From assembly GCF_001854605.1 (NCBI RefSeq), contig NZ_MKJU01000028.1, positions 249,727 through 313,726 of the forward strand: a stretch of DNA of 64,000 bases, in the 5' to 3' direction. Shown piece after piece: positions 30,129-39,462 of the stretch. The notes beneath the pieces are model-generated. The model did no database searches, was not told the origin of the DNA, and saw nothing but the letters and a program-made list of their open reading frames with translations. Each line of letters begins with the position of its first letter. Positions within the stretch are counted from its first letter, which is position 1. The position numbers were made by a program, and so were the translations under genes. Source of the stretch: Pseudoalteromonas amylolytica. GTDB taxonomy: Bacteria; Pseudomonadota; Gammaproteobacteria; Enterobacterales; Alteromonadaceae.

Positions 30129-30794
30129 TTATCGCTGAGTTAAAATGGGGATTATATCCAAGAAATCGTCACAGAGGTACTGTGGATTAAGATCTTGTAA
30201 ATTGACCCCTTGATGATAACCATAGGTTAAGGCTATCACATCAATGTTGGCATTATGAGCAGCCACAATGTCACTTTTAGAGTCACCAATCATTATCACA
30301 TCTTTGGATTGTAATCCCAAGGCAGTACAGGCATTTAACAGAGGTTCAGCCGAAGGCTTTTTACTACCGTCATCACCACAAATCAGCACCTCAAAATGCG
30401 CGCTTAACTTAAGTGTATGCAACAAGGACTCTGTAAAAGAGCGATCTTTATTTGTGATCAAAGCTTTAGGAAACCCAGCCAATGCGGCTAATCCCGTTTC
30501 AACATGAGGATACAGGCTCGCGTATTGCCCTGCCAGTTGCCCATAATGACTTCTGAAAGTCTGAATGGCAAGGTCAATTAAGGCCGCTGGCAGTTCAGGG
30601 TTAACTTCAATACTGCCACTAAGTCCGCGCTTAACGAGTGTATCAATACCATTGCCAACCCAACTACACACTTGTGCATAACTGACGATGGGAAAAGCGA
30701 CTTCTGTCAGAGTGAGATTTAACGCAATGTACATATCTTGGGCACTATTTACTAAAGTGCCATCCAAGTCAAACAAAATGCCTTGATAACGCAT
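30129..30794 (-). CDS. gph: Phosphoglycolate phosphatase (HAD family)
   Basis: This 221-residue HAD hydrolase has motif I (GILFDLDGTLVNSAQDM), motif II Thr-containing KALITNKDRS, and motif III/IV in KPSAEPLL and MIGDSKSDIVAAHNA. It removes phosphate from 2-phosphoglycolate, which arises from repair of oxidised DNA ends. It sits between rpe and trpS, as in E. coli, with 6 bp to rpe. Length is slightly shorter than the E. coli enzyme (252). Confidence 0.93.
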   Translation of the reverse strand: MRYQGILFDLDGTLVNSAQDMYIALNLTLTEVAFPIVSYAQVCSWVGNGIDTLVKRGLSGSIEVNPELPAALIDLAIQTFRSHYGQLAGQYASLYPHVETGLAALAGFPKALITNKDRSFTESLLHTLKLSAHFEVLICGDDGSKKPSAEPLLNACTALGLQSKDVIMIGDSKSDIVAAHNANIDVIALTYGYHQGVNLQDLNPQYLCDDFLDIIPILTQR

Positions 30795-30800
30795 AAGTTG

Positions 30801-31478
30801 TTATACCTTTGCCAGTTCTTCACGCATCTGTGTTATCACCGCTTCATAGTCTGGTTGATTAAAAACCGCCGACCCTGCAACGAACATATCGGCACCAGCT
30901 TTCGCAACCTCGGCAATATTTTGTGCTTTAATGCCACCGTCAACTTCTAAACGAATATCTCTACCGCTGGCATCTATCAATGCTCGAACTTGACGAAGCT
31001 TATCTAACGTTTGTGGTATAAAGCTCTGTCCTCCGAACCCTGGATTAACCGACATCAATAAAATAACATCTAGCTTATCTATAACATAATCTAGATAATG
31101 CAATGGTGTAGCAGGGTTAAGCACAAGCCCAGCCTGACACCCGTGCTCTTTGATCAGGCCTATTGTTCTATCAATATGTTCACTGGCTTCTGGGTGGAAT
31201 GTAATAATATTCGCCCCAGCCTTGGCAAACTCAGGAATGAGCGAGTCCACAGGCTTGACCATCAAGTGTACATCAATCGGTGCGGTGATACCGTAATCTC
31301 GCAACGCTTTACATACCATGGGACCAAACGTTAAGTTCGGTACATAATGATTATCCATTACGTCAAAGTGAACAACATCTGCCCCTGCCTTTAATACCTT
31401 TTCGACGTCTTCTCCTAAGCGCGCCAAATCAGCTGATAAAATAGATGGTGCGATTAAATAGTTAGATTTTTTCTGCAC
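30801..31478 (-). CDS. rpe: Ribulose-phosphate 3-epimerase
   Basis: This 225-residue TIM-barrel enzyme interconverts ribulose 5-phosphate and xylulose 5-phosphate. Family motifs are [33 protein letters not shown] (metal and active-site residues), [15 protein letters not shown] and [12 protein letters not shown]. It is the first gene of rpe-gph-trpS. In E. coli it follows dam directly; here a plus-strand two-gene module lies between dam and rpe, so rpe must use its own promoter in 31479-31600. Confidence 0.97.
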   Translation of the reverse strand: MQKKSNYLIAPSILSADLARLGEDVEKVLKAGADVVHFDVMDNHYVPNLTFGPMVCKALRDYGITAPIDVHLMVKPVDSLIPEFAKAGANIITFHPEASEHIDRTIGLIKEHGCQAGLVLNPATPLHYLDYVIDKLDVILLMSVNPGFGGQSFIPQTLDKLRQVRALIDASGRDIRLEVDGGIKAQNIAEVAKAGADMFVAGSAVFNQPDYEAVITQMREELAKV

Positions 31479-31604
31479 AATAAAGCCCTTGTTCCTCGGT
31501 GTTAACGTGCCTACTTTACCTTATTTTGCATTTTCGACACAGCATAAAAGTCCACACTATGAGCTGTTAGGCAATTTAAAGCTCCAAATCTGACCGATTT
31601 TCGT

Positions 31605-31633
31605 TTGTTTCATGAGCAATTATTGTGTAGTAT
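31605..31633 (+). promoter_or_regulatory. Sigma70-type promoter for the small gene pair
   Basis: TTGTTT at 31605-31610 and TAGTAT at 31628-31633 are separated by 17 bp. The predicted start of transcription is about 25 bp before the ribosome binding site (GGTGGAG) of the gene at 31664. Confidence 0.5.
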
Positions 31634-31663
31634 TTAATGATAACCGTTGGGTGGAGTAATACT

Positions 31664-31954
31664 ATGTTGGGTCGGCTTAAAACACGGATGCTTGTGCTCG
31701 GTGCAATTGTAATTATGTCAGTGGGTGTATTATCTCAAGACGAAAGTACAACTGCAGTAACCAAATACACTAGTTGCACATGTGAAACCTCACAAAACAA
31801 TGATTCGAGATACTGTAGACAAGAGTCTGAGGTAAACTGGTATTCTTGGTTCAGAGGCGAGAGCGGTAGCGCACAATTTCATTATCTAGATTTACTCGAA
31901 CTGCTACTTGGCTCAGATAGAAAGAGCGACAGTGGTTTAGCGTCTAGCCTCTAG
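31664..31954 (+). CDS. Small secreted or membrane-anchored protein of unknown function
   Basis: I do not recognise this 96-residue protein. It starts MLGRLKTRMLVLGAIVIMSV, a positively charged N terminus followed by one hydrophobic segment that could be a signal peptide or anchor. The rest is polar, with a Cys-rich patch (SCTCETSQNNDSRYC) and an aromatic stretch (NWYSWFRG). GGTGGAG stands 7 bp before ATG 31664, which decides the start over an ATG 27 bp upstream. A fair promoter precedes it. It is followed after 6 bp by a DUF2970 gene, and both lie on the strand opposite to the flanking dam and rpe. Confidence 0.65.
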   Translation: MLGRLKTRMLVLGAIVIMSVGVLSQDESTTAVTKYTSCTCETSQNNDSRYCRQESEVNWYSWFRGESGSAQFHYLDLLELLLGSDRKSDSGLASSL

Positions 31955-31960
31955 TCAACC

Positions 31961-32140
31961 ATGAACTGGCTAAGGGTAGTACAAAGCGTGATAGCAGCGC
32001 TCTTTGGCGTGCAAAGCGACAAGAAGTATCACGAAGACTTTGAAAAGCCCAAAGCTCTACCATACCTGATTGTTGGGATTATCTTAGTCACCACGTTTGT
32101 CGTTGCGCTGAGTATCATGGTTAACTACATCGTCCCCTAG
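31961..32140 (+). CDS. DUF2970-family small membrane protein
   Basis: This 59-residue protein begins MNWLRVVQSVIAALFGVQSD, then has a charged segment (KKYHEDFEKPK) and one hydrophobic helix (YLIVGIILVTTFVVALSIMV). That pattern matches the DUF2970 family of small inner-membrane proteins, whose function is unknown. There is no clear ribosome binding site, but the start lies 6 bp after the upstream stop, so translational coupling is likely. Its last 20 bp overlap the 3' end of dam on the opposite strand. Confidence 0.75.
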   Translation: MNWLRVVQSVIAALFGVQSDKKYHEDFEKPKALPYLIVGIILVTTFVVALSIMVNYIVP

Positions 32141-32978
32141 TTTTGTGGGATGTGTTGTACATGGCCATTAGCTCATTTACTTTATTTCTACCCGCCCCTT
32201 TTGGACTAATCGTTCTCTTCACTTGAATAACATCTAGCTGAGCTTGGCTATATATTTTTCGTGTCCACACTGTGTCATGATTTGATATCAGCACAGGAGT
32301 TTTGTGTGAAAACGCCGTTTGCTCCGCTAAGTTGGCTAAGTTAGCTTGATCATCTAAATCAAAGCCACCTTTTGCATATGAGGTAAATGATGCGGTTTTA
32401 CTCAGAGGCACATACGGTGGATCGCAATATACCACAGCATTGCTGGGTAATTTCCGAAACACATCCGCATAACTTTGGCACGTGAAAGTCGCTTGCTGCG
32501 CCTTATTGGCAAACGCATAGAGTTCTTTTTCTGGAAAATAAGGACGCTTGTATTTACCAAATGGTACGTTAAAAATGCCTTTTAGATTGTAACGACAAAG
32601 GCCATTGTAACCATGACGGTTCATATATAGAAACAGAACTGCGCGCTCATAAATATCAACACTTTCGTTAAACTGCAAGCGATACGCGTAGTATGCATCT
32701 GGGTGATTATTTAGCTCCACAAACAACTTTTTGGCATCACTGACAAATTCTTCAGGCTGTCGCTTCAGTTCGTTATATAGGTTAATCAAATCAGCATTAA
32801 TATCATTCAAATAGTAATGCTTAAAATCTGTGTTTAGAAATACCGATCCAGCTCCAACAAATGGCTCGACTAACGTATCGGCATCTTGACTTGCGACTTT
32901 CAATCGTCGAGCAATATCTTCAACCAAACTGTATTTACCACCTGCCCATTTAAGGAAGGCCCGAGTCTTTTGTTGCAT
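32121..32978 (-). CDS. dam: DNA adenine methyltransferase Dam (GATC)
   Basis: This 285-residue N6-adenine methyltransferase has the Dam N-terminal FLKWAGGKYSLVEDIARRL (SAM-binding motif I) and the catalytic DPPY in VVYCDPPYVPLSKTASF, plus LFLYMNRHGYNGLCRYN. It methylates GATC and in this lineage would guide mismatch repair and replication timing. It lies 52 bp after damX, as in E. coli. The 3' end overlaps the convergent DUF2970 gene by 20 bp. Confidence 0.95.
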   Translation of the reverse strand: MQQKTRAFLKWAGGKYSLVEDIARRLKVASQDADTLVEPFVGAGSVFLNTDFKHYYLNDINADLINLYNELKRQPEEFVSDAKKLFVELNNHPDAYYAYRLQFNESVDIYERAVLFLYMNRHGYNGLCRYNLKGIFNVPFGKYKRPYFPEKELYAFANKAQQATFTCQSYADVFRKLPSNAVVYCDPPYVPLSKTASFTSYAKGGFDLDDQANLANLAEQTAFSHKTPVLISNHDTVWTRKIYSQAQLDVIQVKRTISPKGAGRNKVNELMAMYNTSHKTRGRCS

Positions 32979-33030
32979 GCTGATTCTGTTTATAAAAATT
33001 GTGGAGCGATCTTACACTAAAAGTCGATAA

Positions 33031-34467
33031 TTACCGAGTGGACTGGCGAATTTCCTGTTTTATTTTATCCACTTTTTTGAAAAATGGCTGACCACTTAAA
33101 ACCTGTTCTGATAGAGCGGTTCTAACCGACTTGGCTTCTTCTAACGTTGCATAAGGGCCCAATACAACCACCCACCACTGACTGCTGGCACGTACCGTGC
33201 GATAAACCTTCACATCACCAAGTTGATGCTGGGCAATAAACTCCACCGCCACTTGAGCATCTTTCACCGCCAATAACTGTACGGTCCACTCACTATCCTT
33301 TTTTGTTAGCAACCATTCACTATCATCTTCTAGCTCGTTGTTTTCAGGCTTCTTGCTTGTACTTGGTGCTTCCTCAGGTATGGTTGTGCCAGCTTTTGCA
33401 TCAGCCGCAGCCTGATGTTTGCCTTGTTCTATCAACTTTACCTGTGCATTTGGTGCAGCTTCTCTGTCTTCTGGTGTTTGAGAGTCGCTTGTAGTCTGCG
33501 TAAGATCACTATCAAGTGCCGATACTATCGCTTGAATATCTTGTTGACTCTGTGCCATGTCATTCGATGTTGTATTGGGCTGCTCACGCAACAGCTTCGG
33601 CTCGCTTTGCGTCTCGGGCTGTCGTTGAACAGGCGTGGTCACCACATCCTCGGTGCTGTTCTTTTGCGGTGGCTCAGCTTTTATTGCAGCTACGGTTGGT
33701 AGTACAGTATCGACTTCACTGCTCACAGAGTTGGTAGGAAGCAATCCTGTTAGCTCTTTTTGATATATCAACGCCACCATTAATAACGCCAATAATACGC
33801 TGAATAAAACCAAATGCCACGAGGACTTTATTGATTTTTTATGCTGCGGCCTTAGCTCAACTTGTTGCTCGCTTTGCCATTGCAGAAGCAGTGCGGGGTT
33901 GCCTTGACATGCATTCAAGAAAGTCTGAAAGATCGGATCTTCTCGCATTGGTAACTGTTTGAAAAACATGCTCATCAGTTTTACAGATTCCATTGATGAG
34001 AGTGGTTCGAGATGAATATCAAGTGCATTTGGTAGCATATTTGGCGTTTGTGCGGTCACCAAGATGTAAAGTGTGACAGGGGAATTTTTCGCCAGTAAAG
34101 CAAGCTGTGCAGCCATTTCTTCCGACAAATGCCTAGCTCCATCAAGCACCCATAAACAAGGCTCACATGGATTTTGGCGATACAAATTTATGAAGTTCTG
34201 AGTTAAAGACAGGTGATGATCTATCAATGGCCCACGAAAGCTGTGTTGTAACAGCTCAGTCATCAAATCTACGTCTTTGGTCGAGGCCGATAACTGGATA
34301 AACGCTTTATTAAATTCTGGGTACTTATCGGTAATAAAAGACTCTGCGATGTAGCTTTTTCCTAAGCCAGAAGGCCCGACCAAGCAGATAAGGTTCTGCC
34401 CATATTCAAACTGCAAAGCGATTCGATCTACTAAAGCAGATCGACTGGGTAGAATTTGCGACTGCAT
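33031..34467 (-). CDS. damX: DamX-like cell-division protein with AAA and SPOR domains
   Basis: This 478-residue protein has an N-terminal ATPase-like domain with a Walker A motif (LVGPSGLGKSYIAES), one transmembrane helix (about 223-241, WHLVLFSVLLALLMVALIY), a long low-complexity linker rich in Gln, Glu, Pro and Ser, and a C-terminal SPOR domain (WTVQLLAVKDAQVAVEFI to VVVLGPYATLEEA). SPOR domains bind denuded peptidoglycan at the division septum. The start overlaps the aroB stop (TAATG). Position between aroB and dam matches E. coli damX. Confidence 0.93.
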   Translation of the reverse strand: MQSQILPSRSALVDRIALQFEYGQNLICLVGPSGLGKSYIAESFITDKYPEFNKAFIQLSASTKDVDLMTELLQHSFRGPLIDHHLSLTQNFINLYRQNPCEPCLWVLDGARHLSEEMAAQLALLAKNSPVTLYILVTAQTPNMLPNALDIHLEPLSSMESVKLMSMFFKQLPMREDPIFQTFLNACQGNPALLLQWQSEQQVELRPQHKKSIKSSWHLVLFSVLLALLMVALIYQKELTGLLPTNSVSSEVDTVLPTVAAIKAEPPQKNSTEDVVTTPVQRQPETQSEPKLLREQPNTTSNDMAQSQQDIQAIVSALDSDLTQTTSDSQTPEDREAAPNAQVKLIEQGKHQAAADAKAGTTIPEEAPSTSKKPENNELEDDSEWLLTKKDSEWTVQLLAVKDAQVAVEFIAQHQLGDVKVYRTVRASSQWWVVVLGPYATLEEAKSVRTALSEQVLSGQPFFKKVDKIKQEIRQSTR

Positions 34468-35537
34468 TAGCGGCCTATTAGCAAACTCACCGTGTCATCA
34501 GACACATCATCAACCAAGGCACATGTACCTAATGCCGTTGGTACTATAAAGCGAATGCGCCCTTGTTTATTTTTCTTATCTTTACGCATATGCGTTAAAA
34601 ACTGTTCAGCTGTCATATCCGTAGGCACCTCTGTAGGTAACTGGTAACTGGCTATCAATGCTTCAACTCTAGCAACTTCCGCACCAGTTAGGGCGTCTCG
34701 TAACGCCGCCAGTTTAACAGCAAGCATCATACCCGCAGCAACCGCTTCTCCGTGCAACCAATTACCGTAACCCATTTGTGCTTCAATGGCATGACCAAAA
34801 GTATGACCTAGGTTTAACAACGCTCGCTGCCCGGCTTCAGTTTCATCCTGCGCGACAATCTGCGCCTTAATCTGGCAACAACGATATATCACTTGCATCA
34901 CAACATCTTGCTGCAAGCTGGATAACTCATCGTGTTTTTCTTCAAGAAATGTTAAGAACTGCACATCATGGATCAAACCATATTTGATGACCTCTGCCAT
35001 ACCAGCCGCAAACTCTCTAGCAGGAAGCGTCGCCAAACTCTCGGTATCGATAAACACCGCTTTTGGTTGATAAAAAGCCCCTATCATATTCTTGCCCAGC
35101 GGATGGTTCACTGCGGTTTTTCCACCGACCGAAGAGTCGACTTGTGACAATAGAGTTGTTGGTATTTGAATAAACGGTACCCCACGTTGGTAACATGCGG
35201 CTACAAAGCCCGTTAAATCACCAATAACACCGCCCCCCAGCGCAATCAAACTCGTATCTCGACCACAGTTATTCTGTAATAGGAAGGCATTTATTTGCTC
35301 AAACGAGTCTAGGGTTTTGTATTGCTCACCATCAGGTAAAATGAAATGCAGTGGCTCATAATTATCAAGCGCACTTAAAAGGCTATCTAAATATAGTGGT
35401 GCAACTGTTTGGTTGGTAATGATGACAGGACGACATTGACCAATGTATTCGGTCAGCCGTCCAGCATCAGCTAGTAAGTTTTGACCTATGTAGATAGGAT
35501 AGCTTCGCTCGTTTAAATCTACCTTCAACTCAAGCAT
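34467..35537 (-). CDS. aroB: 3-Dehydroquinate synthase
   Basis: This 356-residue enzyme converts DAHP into 3-dehydroquinate, the second step of the shikimate pathway. It has the NAD- and metal-binding region LIALGGGVIGDLTGFVAACY, IPTTLLSQVDSSVGGKTAVN and the metal His residues in LNLGHTFGHAIEAQMGYG and NWLHGEAVAAGM. It lies 23 bp after aroK and overlaps damX by one base. Products of aroK, aroB and the nearby pabA all belong to chorismate metabolism. Confidence 0.97.
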   Translation of the reverse strand: MLELKVDLNERSYPIYIGQNLLADAGRLTEYIGQCRPVIITNQTVAPLYLDSLLSALDNYEPLHFILPDGEQYKTLDSFEQINAFLLQNNCGRDTSLIALGGGVIGDLTGFVAACYQRGVPFIQIPTTLLSQVDSSVGGKTAVNHPLGKNMIGAFYQPKAVFIDTESLATLPAREFAAGMAEVIKYGLIHDVQFLTFLEEKHDELSSLQQDVVMQVIYRCCQIKAQIVAQDETEAGQRALLNLGHTFGHAIEAQMGYGNWLHGEAVAAGMMLAVKLAALRDALTGAEVARVEALIASYQLPTEVPTDMTAEQFLTHMRKDKKNKQGRIRFIVPTALGTCALVDDVSDDTVSLLIGR

Positions 35538-35560
35538 CTATCCCTCCTAGGTGATCAAAA

Positions 35561-36079
35561 TTAGAAATCTAGCTTTTCTATGATTTGGTTTGCAACAACC
35601 TTTGCACTTTGCTCATCGGTGCGTACCACAAAGTCTGCTACTTCTTTGTACAGAGGTTCACGCTCCTCTGCTAAACGCTCTAGTACATCGCGTGGCGCCT
35701 CTTCTGTTTGCAGTAGAGGGCGACGTTTGTCACGTTGTGTACGAGCAACTTGCTTTTCAATCGGTGTCTCTAAGTAAACAACAATACCGCGTGCCGATAA
35801 TTTGTTGCGCACTTCTTTGCTTACCACAGACCCACCACCGGTAGCTAAAACTATACCTTGCATTTCTGTCAGATCTGAAATTACGCTTTCTTCACGTACT
35901 CGGAAACCTTCTTCGCCTTCAAGATCGAACACCCAGGCAATATCTGCCCCGGTACGGCGTTCAATTTCTTGATCCGAGTCGAAAAATTCAAGGTGTAATT
36001 GATCAGCAAGGTGACGACCAATTGTGCTCTTACCAGCCCCCATCGGGCCTACTAGAAATATATTACGTTTCTCAGCCAT
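35561..36079 (-). CDS. aroK: Shikimate kinase I
   Basis: This 172-residue P-loop kinase phosphorylates shikimate. It has Walker [19 protein letters not shown], the [14 protein letters not shown] substrate-binding motif, the VLATGGGSV loop and the lid region [11 protein letters not shown]. It is the first gene after pilQ and has a possible promoter about 115 bp upstream, so it may be transcribed separately from the pil genes. Confidence 0.97.
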   Translation of the reverse strand: MAEKRNIFLVGPMGAGKSTIGRHLADQLHLEFFDSDQEIERRTGADIAWVFDLEGEEGFRVREESVISDLTEMQGIVLATGGGSVVSKEVRNKLSARGIVVYLETPIEKQVARTQRDKRRPLLQTEEAPRDVLERLAEEREPLYKEVADFVVRTDEQSAKVVANQIIEKLDF

Positions 36080-36193
36080 ATCTTTTTAGTACTAACGAAC
36101 TCTAAAATTTGAAATAAAACCCCGCCTAACGACCTGGCCCCAAAATTAAGGAGGGGATTATCTCAGTAATCCACGAACGATTTCAAGTCAAAT

Positions 36194-36221
36194 AGTATAA
36201 AAAGCAACTACAGTACGTAAA
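36194..36221 (-). promoter_or_regulatory. Possible aroK promoter
   Basis: On the minus strand TTTACG (36221-36216) and TATACT (36199-36194) are 16 bp apart in the 162-bp gap between pilQ and aroK. The -10 is good and the -35 moderate. No terminator for the pil operon was recognised in this gap. Confidence 0.35.
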
Positions 36222-36241
36222 TTCGTTCAACTATGTAGCAA

Positions 36242-38275
36242 TTACTGATTGTCCAGCATTATTTTTGGGGTAACAAAAATCAGTAATTCTTTTTTCTCGT
36301 TTATTTCACGCGTATTTCTAAACATTGCACCCAAGTACGGAATATCGCCCAATAAAGGGATCTTACTTACCGCACTGGTAATTTCTTGTTGATAAATTCC
36401 ACCCAACACGACCGTTTGACCATTATCGACCAATACCTGGGTCTGAATTTGCTGGGTGTTAATCGCTACAGCTGGGCCATTAGGCGTCTGCACATTATCA
36501 CCACGAGTATCCTGTGTGATCACTAAGTCTAGAATAATTTTATTATCTGGTGTGATTTGTGGCGTCACTTCTAAGCTCAACACCGCTTTTTTGAAGCTAA
36601 CGGAAGTCGCACCACTTGATGCCGCCTCCACATAAGGAATTTCTGTCCCCTGTTCTATTCGCGCCTTTTTCTGGTTTGCAGTGGTAATACTCGGTGTAGC
36701 GATGATTTCCCCTTTGTTTTCTTGCTCCAGCGCTGATAACTCAAGATCAATCAACGTACCATCCGCAAGTTTTGCAATATGCATCCCAATCGTGCCCGCC
36801 GAAGTGCCCGCTACTGGTAAGTTTACGTTCAAACGATTTGCAAGATCTGGAATTTGCCCATTTGAAAGCTGCTCAGCGCCAATCAAGTTACCAGCGATGG
36901 CGTCAGTCCCCTGCTGATCGCTAAAACCCCAGCGTACTCCCAAATCTTCTTGGACGTTATCTTTAACCGTCACCATGCGAGACTCAATGCGTACCTGTTT
37001 GACTGGCACATCCAGTGTCTCAACCATACGGCGAATACTTTCGATGCTACGTGCACTATCCTTGATCAACAAAGTATTGGTGCGTTTATCAACAGATACG
37101 CTGCCACGTTCACTGACGATACTATTGATGTCAGTTTTCAACAGGTCCGCAAACTCCTCAGCCTTGGCATAGTTAAGTTGAATATACTCACTATAAAGCG
37201 GCTCTAAATCTTCTACTTGCTTACGTGCTTGCAACTCCTTCGCCTCACGTGCCGCCAACTCTTCAGAAGGTGCAATCATCAAAATGGAACCATCCATTCG
37301 CTTGTCCAGCCCCTTAATCCTAAGCACCACATCAAGTGCCTGATCCCAAGGTACGCCATCCAAGCGCAAGGTGATATTTCCAGATACCGAGTCACTGGTT
37401 ACTAAGTTAAAATTATTTGTATCGGCAATAATCTGTAGCACTGAGCGCACCGGTATATCTTGAAAATTCAGCGTAATAGGTTGTCCTTGATAGTTTTTAT
37501 TCAAGCCAAAACTACGCTCTTCGGTATCTTTTTCCACGGTTAAGGTAAAGATATTGTCCAACTGCTGATAGGTATACTTAAATGCACCGTTGGGCTCTAT
37601 AACCAAACGACTTTTGTTACTCTCTCTGAAAGTTTCTATTCGGCTTACAATCGTGCCAAAGTCCAGTACATCCAGTTCGTAAAGTAAATCGTCAGGAATA
37701 GTAATATGATGAAAATCAGCGTAAATCTTACCTCCGCGCTCTTGCACATCTATCGCGGCCTGTGGATTTTCTAAAAATGCAAGAACTTTAGCCTCGCCTT
37801 TTTCACCGCGCCTAAAGTCAATCGATTGAAGCTGATTGTTGTGCGTACTCGTTACCGTATCGTCACCGGATGCAATCGGGTTATCCGATACCAATATGTA
37901 AGCGATGTTATTCTTAACGTGCGTTTTATAGAGCTTCAGTTGTTCCATGTGCACACTCACCGTCAGCCCTTCATCATTCAGCGCGCTCTCAATAAATTTG
38001 ATACCCGCCTTGTTGACTTCCAGTGACTTGAGACTTTCTTCGAACTCAACCCCAGGGAAAAACAGCTCTAAACGCGCAGGATCAGCTAAGGCTTGAACTT
38101 GAGGCTCTTCAGCAAGTTGTTCATCAAACACCAACTCCAGTTGTGTTTCCCCATCTGGTATTGGGTTGTAGCGAACATCATAGAGCATAGGAAGCGCCTG
38201 AACCCACCCTGTCATCATAAGTAAAAAGCTCAAAAAGACATTTTTAATGCTCAATTTATTCCCTCTCAGGGCCAT
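36242..38275 (-). CDS. pilQ: Type IV pilus secretin PilQ
   Basis: This 677-residue outer-membrane secretin begins with a signal peptide (to about residue 30). Next come an AMIN-type peptidoglycan-binding region (about 35-150), an STN/N0 domain (ITLNFQDIPVRSVLQIIADT) with N1 repeats (IQLNYAKAEEFADLL, TNTLLIKDSARSIESIRRMV) and the C-terminal secretin domain ending IPYLGAMFRNTREINEKKELLIF. It forms the pore for pilus exit. AAGGTAG lies about 9 bp before ATG 38275, just after the pilP stop, so this start is chosen over an in-frame ATG inside pilP. Last gene of pilMNOPQ. Confidence 0.95.
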   Translation of the reverse strand: MALRGNKLSIKNVFLSFLLMMTGWVQALPMLYDVRYNPIPDGETQLELVFDEQLAEEPQVQALADPARLELFFPGVEFEESLKSLEVNKAGIKFIESALNDEGLTVSVHMEQLKLYKTHVKNNIAYILVSDNPIASGDDTVTSTHNNQLQSIDFRRGEKGEAKVLAFLENPQAAIDVQERGGKIYADFHHITIPDDLLYELDVLDFGTIVSRIETFRESNKSRLVIEPNGAFKYTYQQLDNIFTLTVEKDTEERSFGLNKNYQGQPITLNFQDIPVRSVLQIIADTNNFNLVTSDSVSGNITLRLDGVPWDQALDVVLRIKGLDKRMDGSILMIAPSEELAAREAKELQARKQVEDLEPLYSEYIQLNYAKAEEFADLLKTDINSIVSERGSVSVDKRTNTLLIKDSARSIESIRRMVETLDVPVKQVRIESRMVTVKDNVQEDLGVRWGFSDQQGTDAIAGNLIGAEQLSNGQIPDLANRLNVNLPVAGTSAGTIGMHIAKLADGTLIDLELSALEQENKGEIIATPSITTANQKKARIEQGTEIPYVEAASSGATSVSFKKAVLSLEVTPQITPDNKIILDLVITQDTRGDNVQTPNGPAVAINTQQIQTQVLVDNGQTVVLGGIYQQEITSAVSKIPLLGDIPYLGAMFRNTREINEKKELLIFVTPKIMLDNQ

Positions 38276-38291
38276 ATTCACACTACCTTTA

Positions 38292-38837
38292 TTATTGTTC
38301 ACTCGCGTCGCTCTCTTGTACTTCACGGATCTCTACCCGCGACAAGCGCTCTTTCCAGCAACCACTACCATCGGGGATAAGTTCTAATAATTCTATAAAG
38401 CCCGGCTGCACGTTTATAACCTCTCCATGGTAAAGCCCCATATATTGACCACGTTTGATTTTATATAAACCTTGATCCGAAGCCTTTATCAACGCCCATG
38501 TGACATTTTTCGTTGCTATTGTACCTTTCATAGACAAGGTGTCTATGGGGTACTTTTCTAATGGATCCCTTGCTCTATCTGGGTCCGGATGTAAACAGTT
38601 TTGCACTTGAATCATTTTGCTTTCTATCACTTCTGGTTCAGGTGCTACAAATGGGCTTCGCAAATTGTGGGCAGTATATGCAAAGTGCGTAAAATCACGC
38701 ATATGTGGTACTGGCTCAACCTGCGGCGTTGCGCTTGCTTGGATCTGATCGATAAACTCTTTTTGTTCTGCTATATCATCGTTACAACCCACCAGCAGTA
38801 GTAACGTTAAGAGTGACCAAATGTTGTACCTCGTCAT
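38292..38837 (-). CDS. pilP: Type IV pilus assembly lipoprotein PilP
   Basis: This 181-residue protein has a lipoprotein signal (LLTLLLLVGCND, Cys about residue 18) and a C-terminal beta domain containing LSMKGTIA, WALIKASDQGLYKIKRGQY and GYMGLYHGEVINV-type PilP sequence. It links the inner-membrane PilMNO complex to the PilQ secretin. It overlaps the pilO stop by 4 bp (ATGA). Confidence 0.93.
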   Translation of the reverse strand: MTRYNIWSLLTLLLLVGCNDDIAEQKEFIDQIQASATPQVEPVPHMRDFTHFAYTAHNLRSPFVAPEPEVIESKMIQVQNCLHPDPDRARDPLEKYPIDTLSMKGTIATKNVTWALIKASDQGLYKIKRGQYMGLYHGEVINVQPGFIELLELIPDGSGCWKERLSRVEIREVQESDASEQ

Positions 38838-39439
38838 GACTCATCACCTTGCCCGTAGCGATAAGTCTTAGCTACCACACTAAATATCAAATTATTATTG
38901 CCAGCATTCTCTATTCTAAAGTCATGTAAACTAACAATTCGAGGGAGCTGTGCAACCTTACTGACGAATTCACCAAATTCATGGTACGTGCCAATCACTT
39001 CTAATTTAATTGGCAACTCAGTGTAAAACTCTTTCTTATTCTCTGAAAGCCAACCTATTTTTAAAAATGTTAACCCGCTAGACGTACCAACATAGGTTAA
39101 ATCATCCAATAGACCCGGCGTTTCATTTGATGAAGGCAGTTGACGTAACAATTGTGCAAACTGTGCCTCCATGTCTTTCATTTGTTGGCGATATAAATCA
39201 AGGTTATTCGCTCTAGCATACTTCACTCTGTAGCTATTACGTAGCTGAACCTCTTGTTTTACCACATGTTCGTAGCGCTTGATTGACGTTGACACTAACA
39301 GGCTATAACCAACCGCAAATGTGATCACGACCACCAGCACACAACACATCAACTTAACAGCAAACGGCCACTCTCCGATGTTATCTAGCTCTATTTCATT
39401 CCAGTCTATGTTTTGTAATGATTTTAAATCAAAGTTCAC
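38834..39439 (-). CDS. pilO: Type IV pilus inner-membrane protein PilO
   Basis: This 201-residue bitopic protein has one N-terminal transmembrane helix (about 29-50, VKLMCCVLVVVITFAVGYSL), a coiled-coil stretch with QQMKDMEAQFAQLLRQLPSS and a ferredoxin-like periplasmic domain (GTYHEFGEFVSKVAQLPRIV). It forms a heterodimer with PilN that ties PilM to PilP. It lies 23 bp after pilN and overlaps pilP. Confidence 0.93.
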   Translation of the reverse strand: MNFDLKSLQNIDWNEIELDNIGEWPFAVKLMCCVLVVVITFAVGYSLLVSTSIKRYEHVVKQEVQLRNSYRVKYARANNLDLYRQQMKDMEAQFAQLLRQLPSSNETPGLLDDLTYVGTSSGLTFLKIGWLSENKKEFYTELPIKLEVIGTYHEFGEFVSKVAQLPRIVSLHDFRIENAGNNNLIFSVVAKTYRYGQGDES

Positions 39440-39462
39440 TCTCTAATCTCACTGGTAACGGG

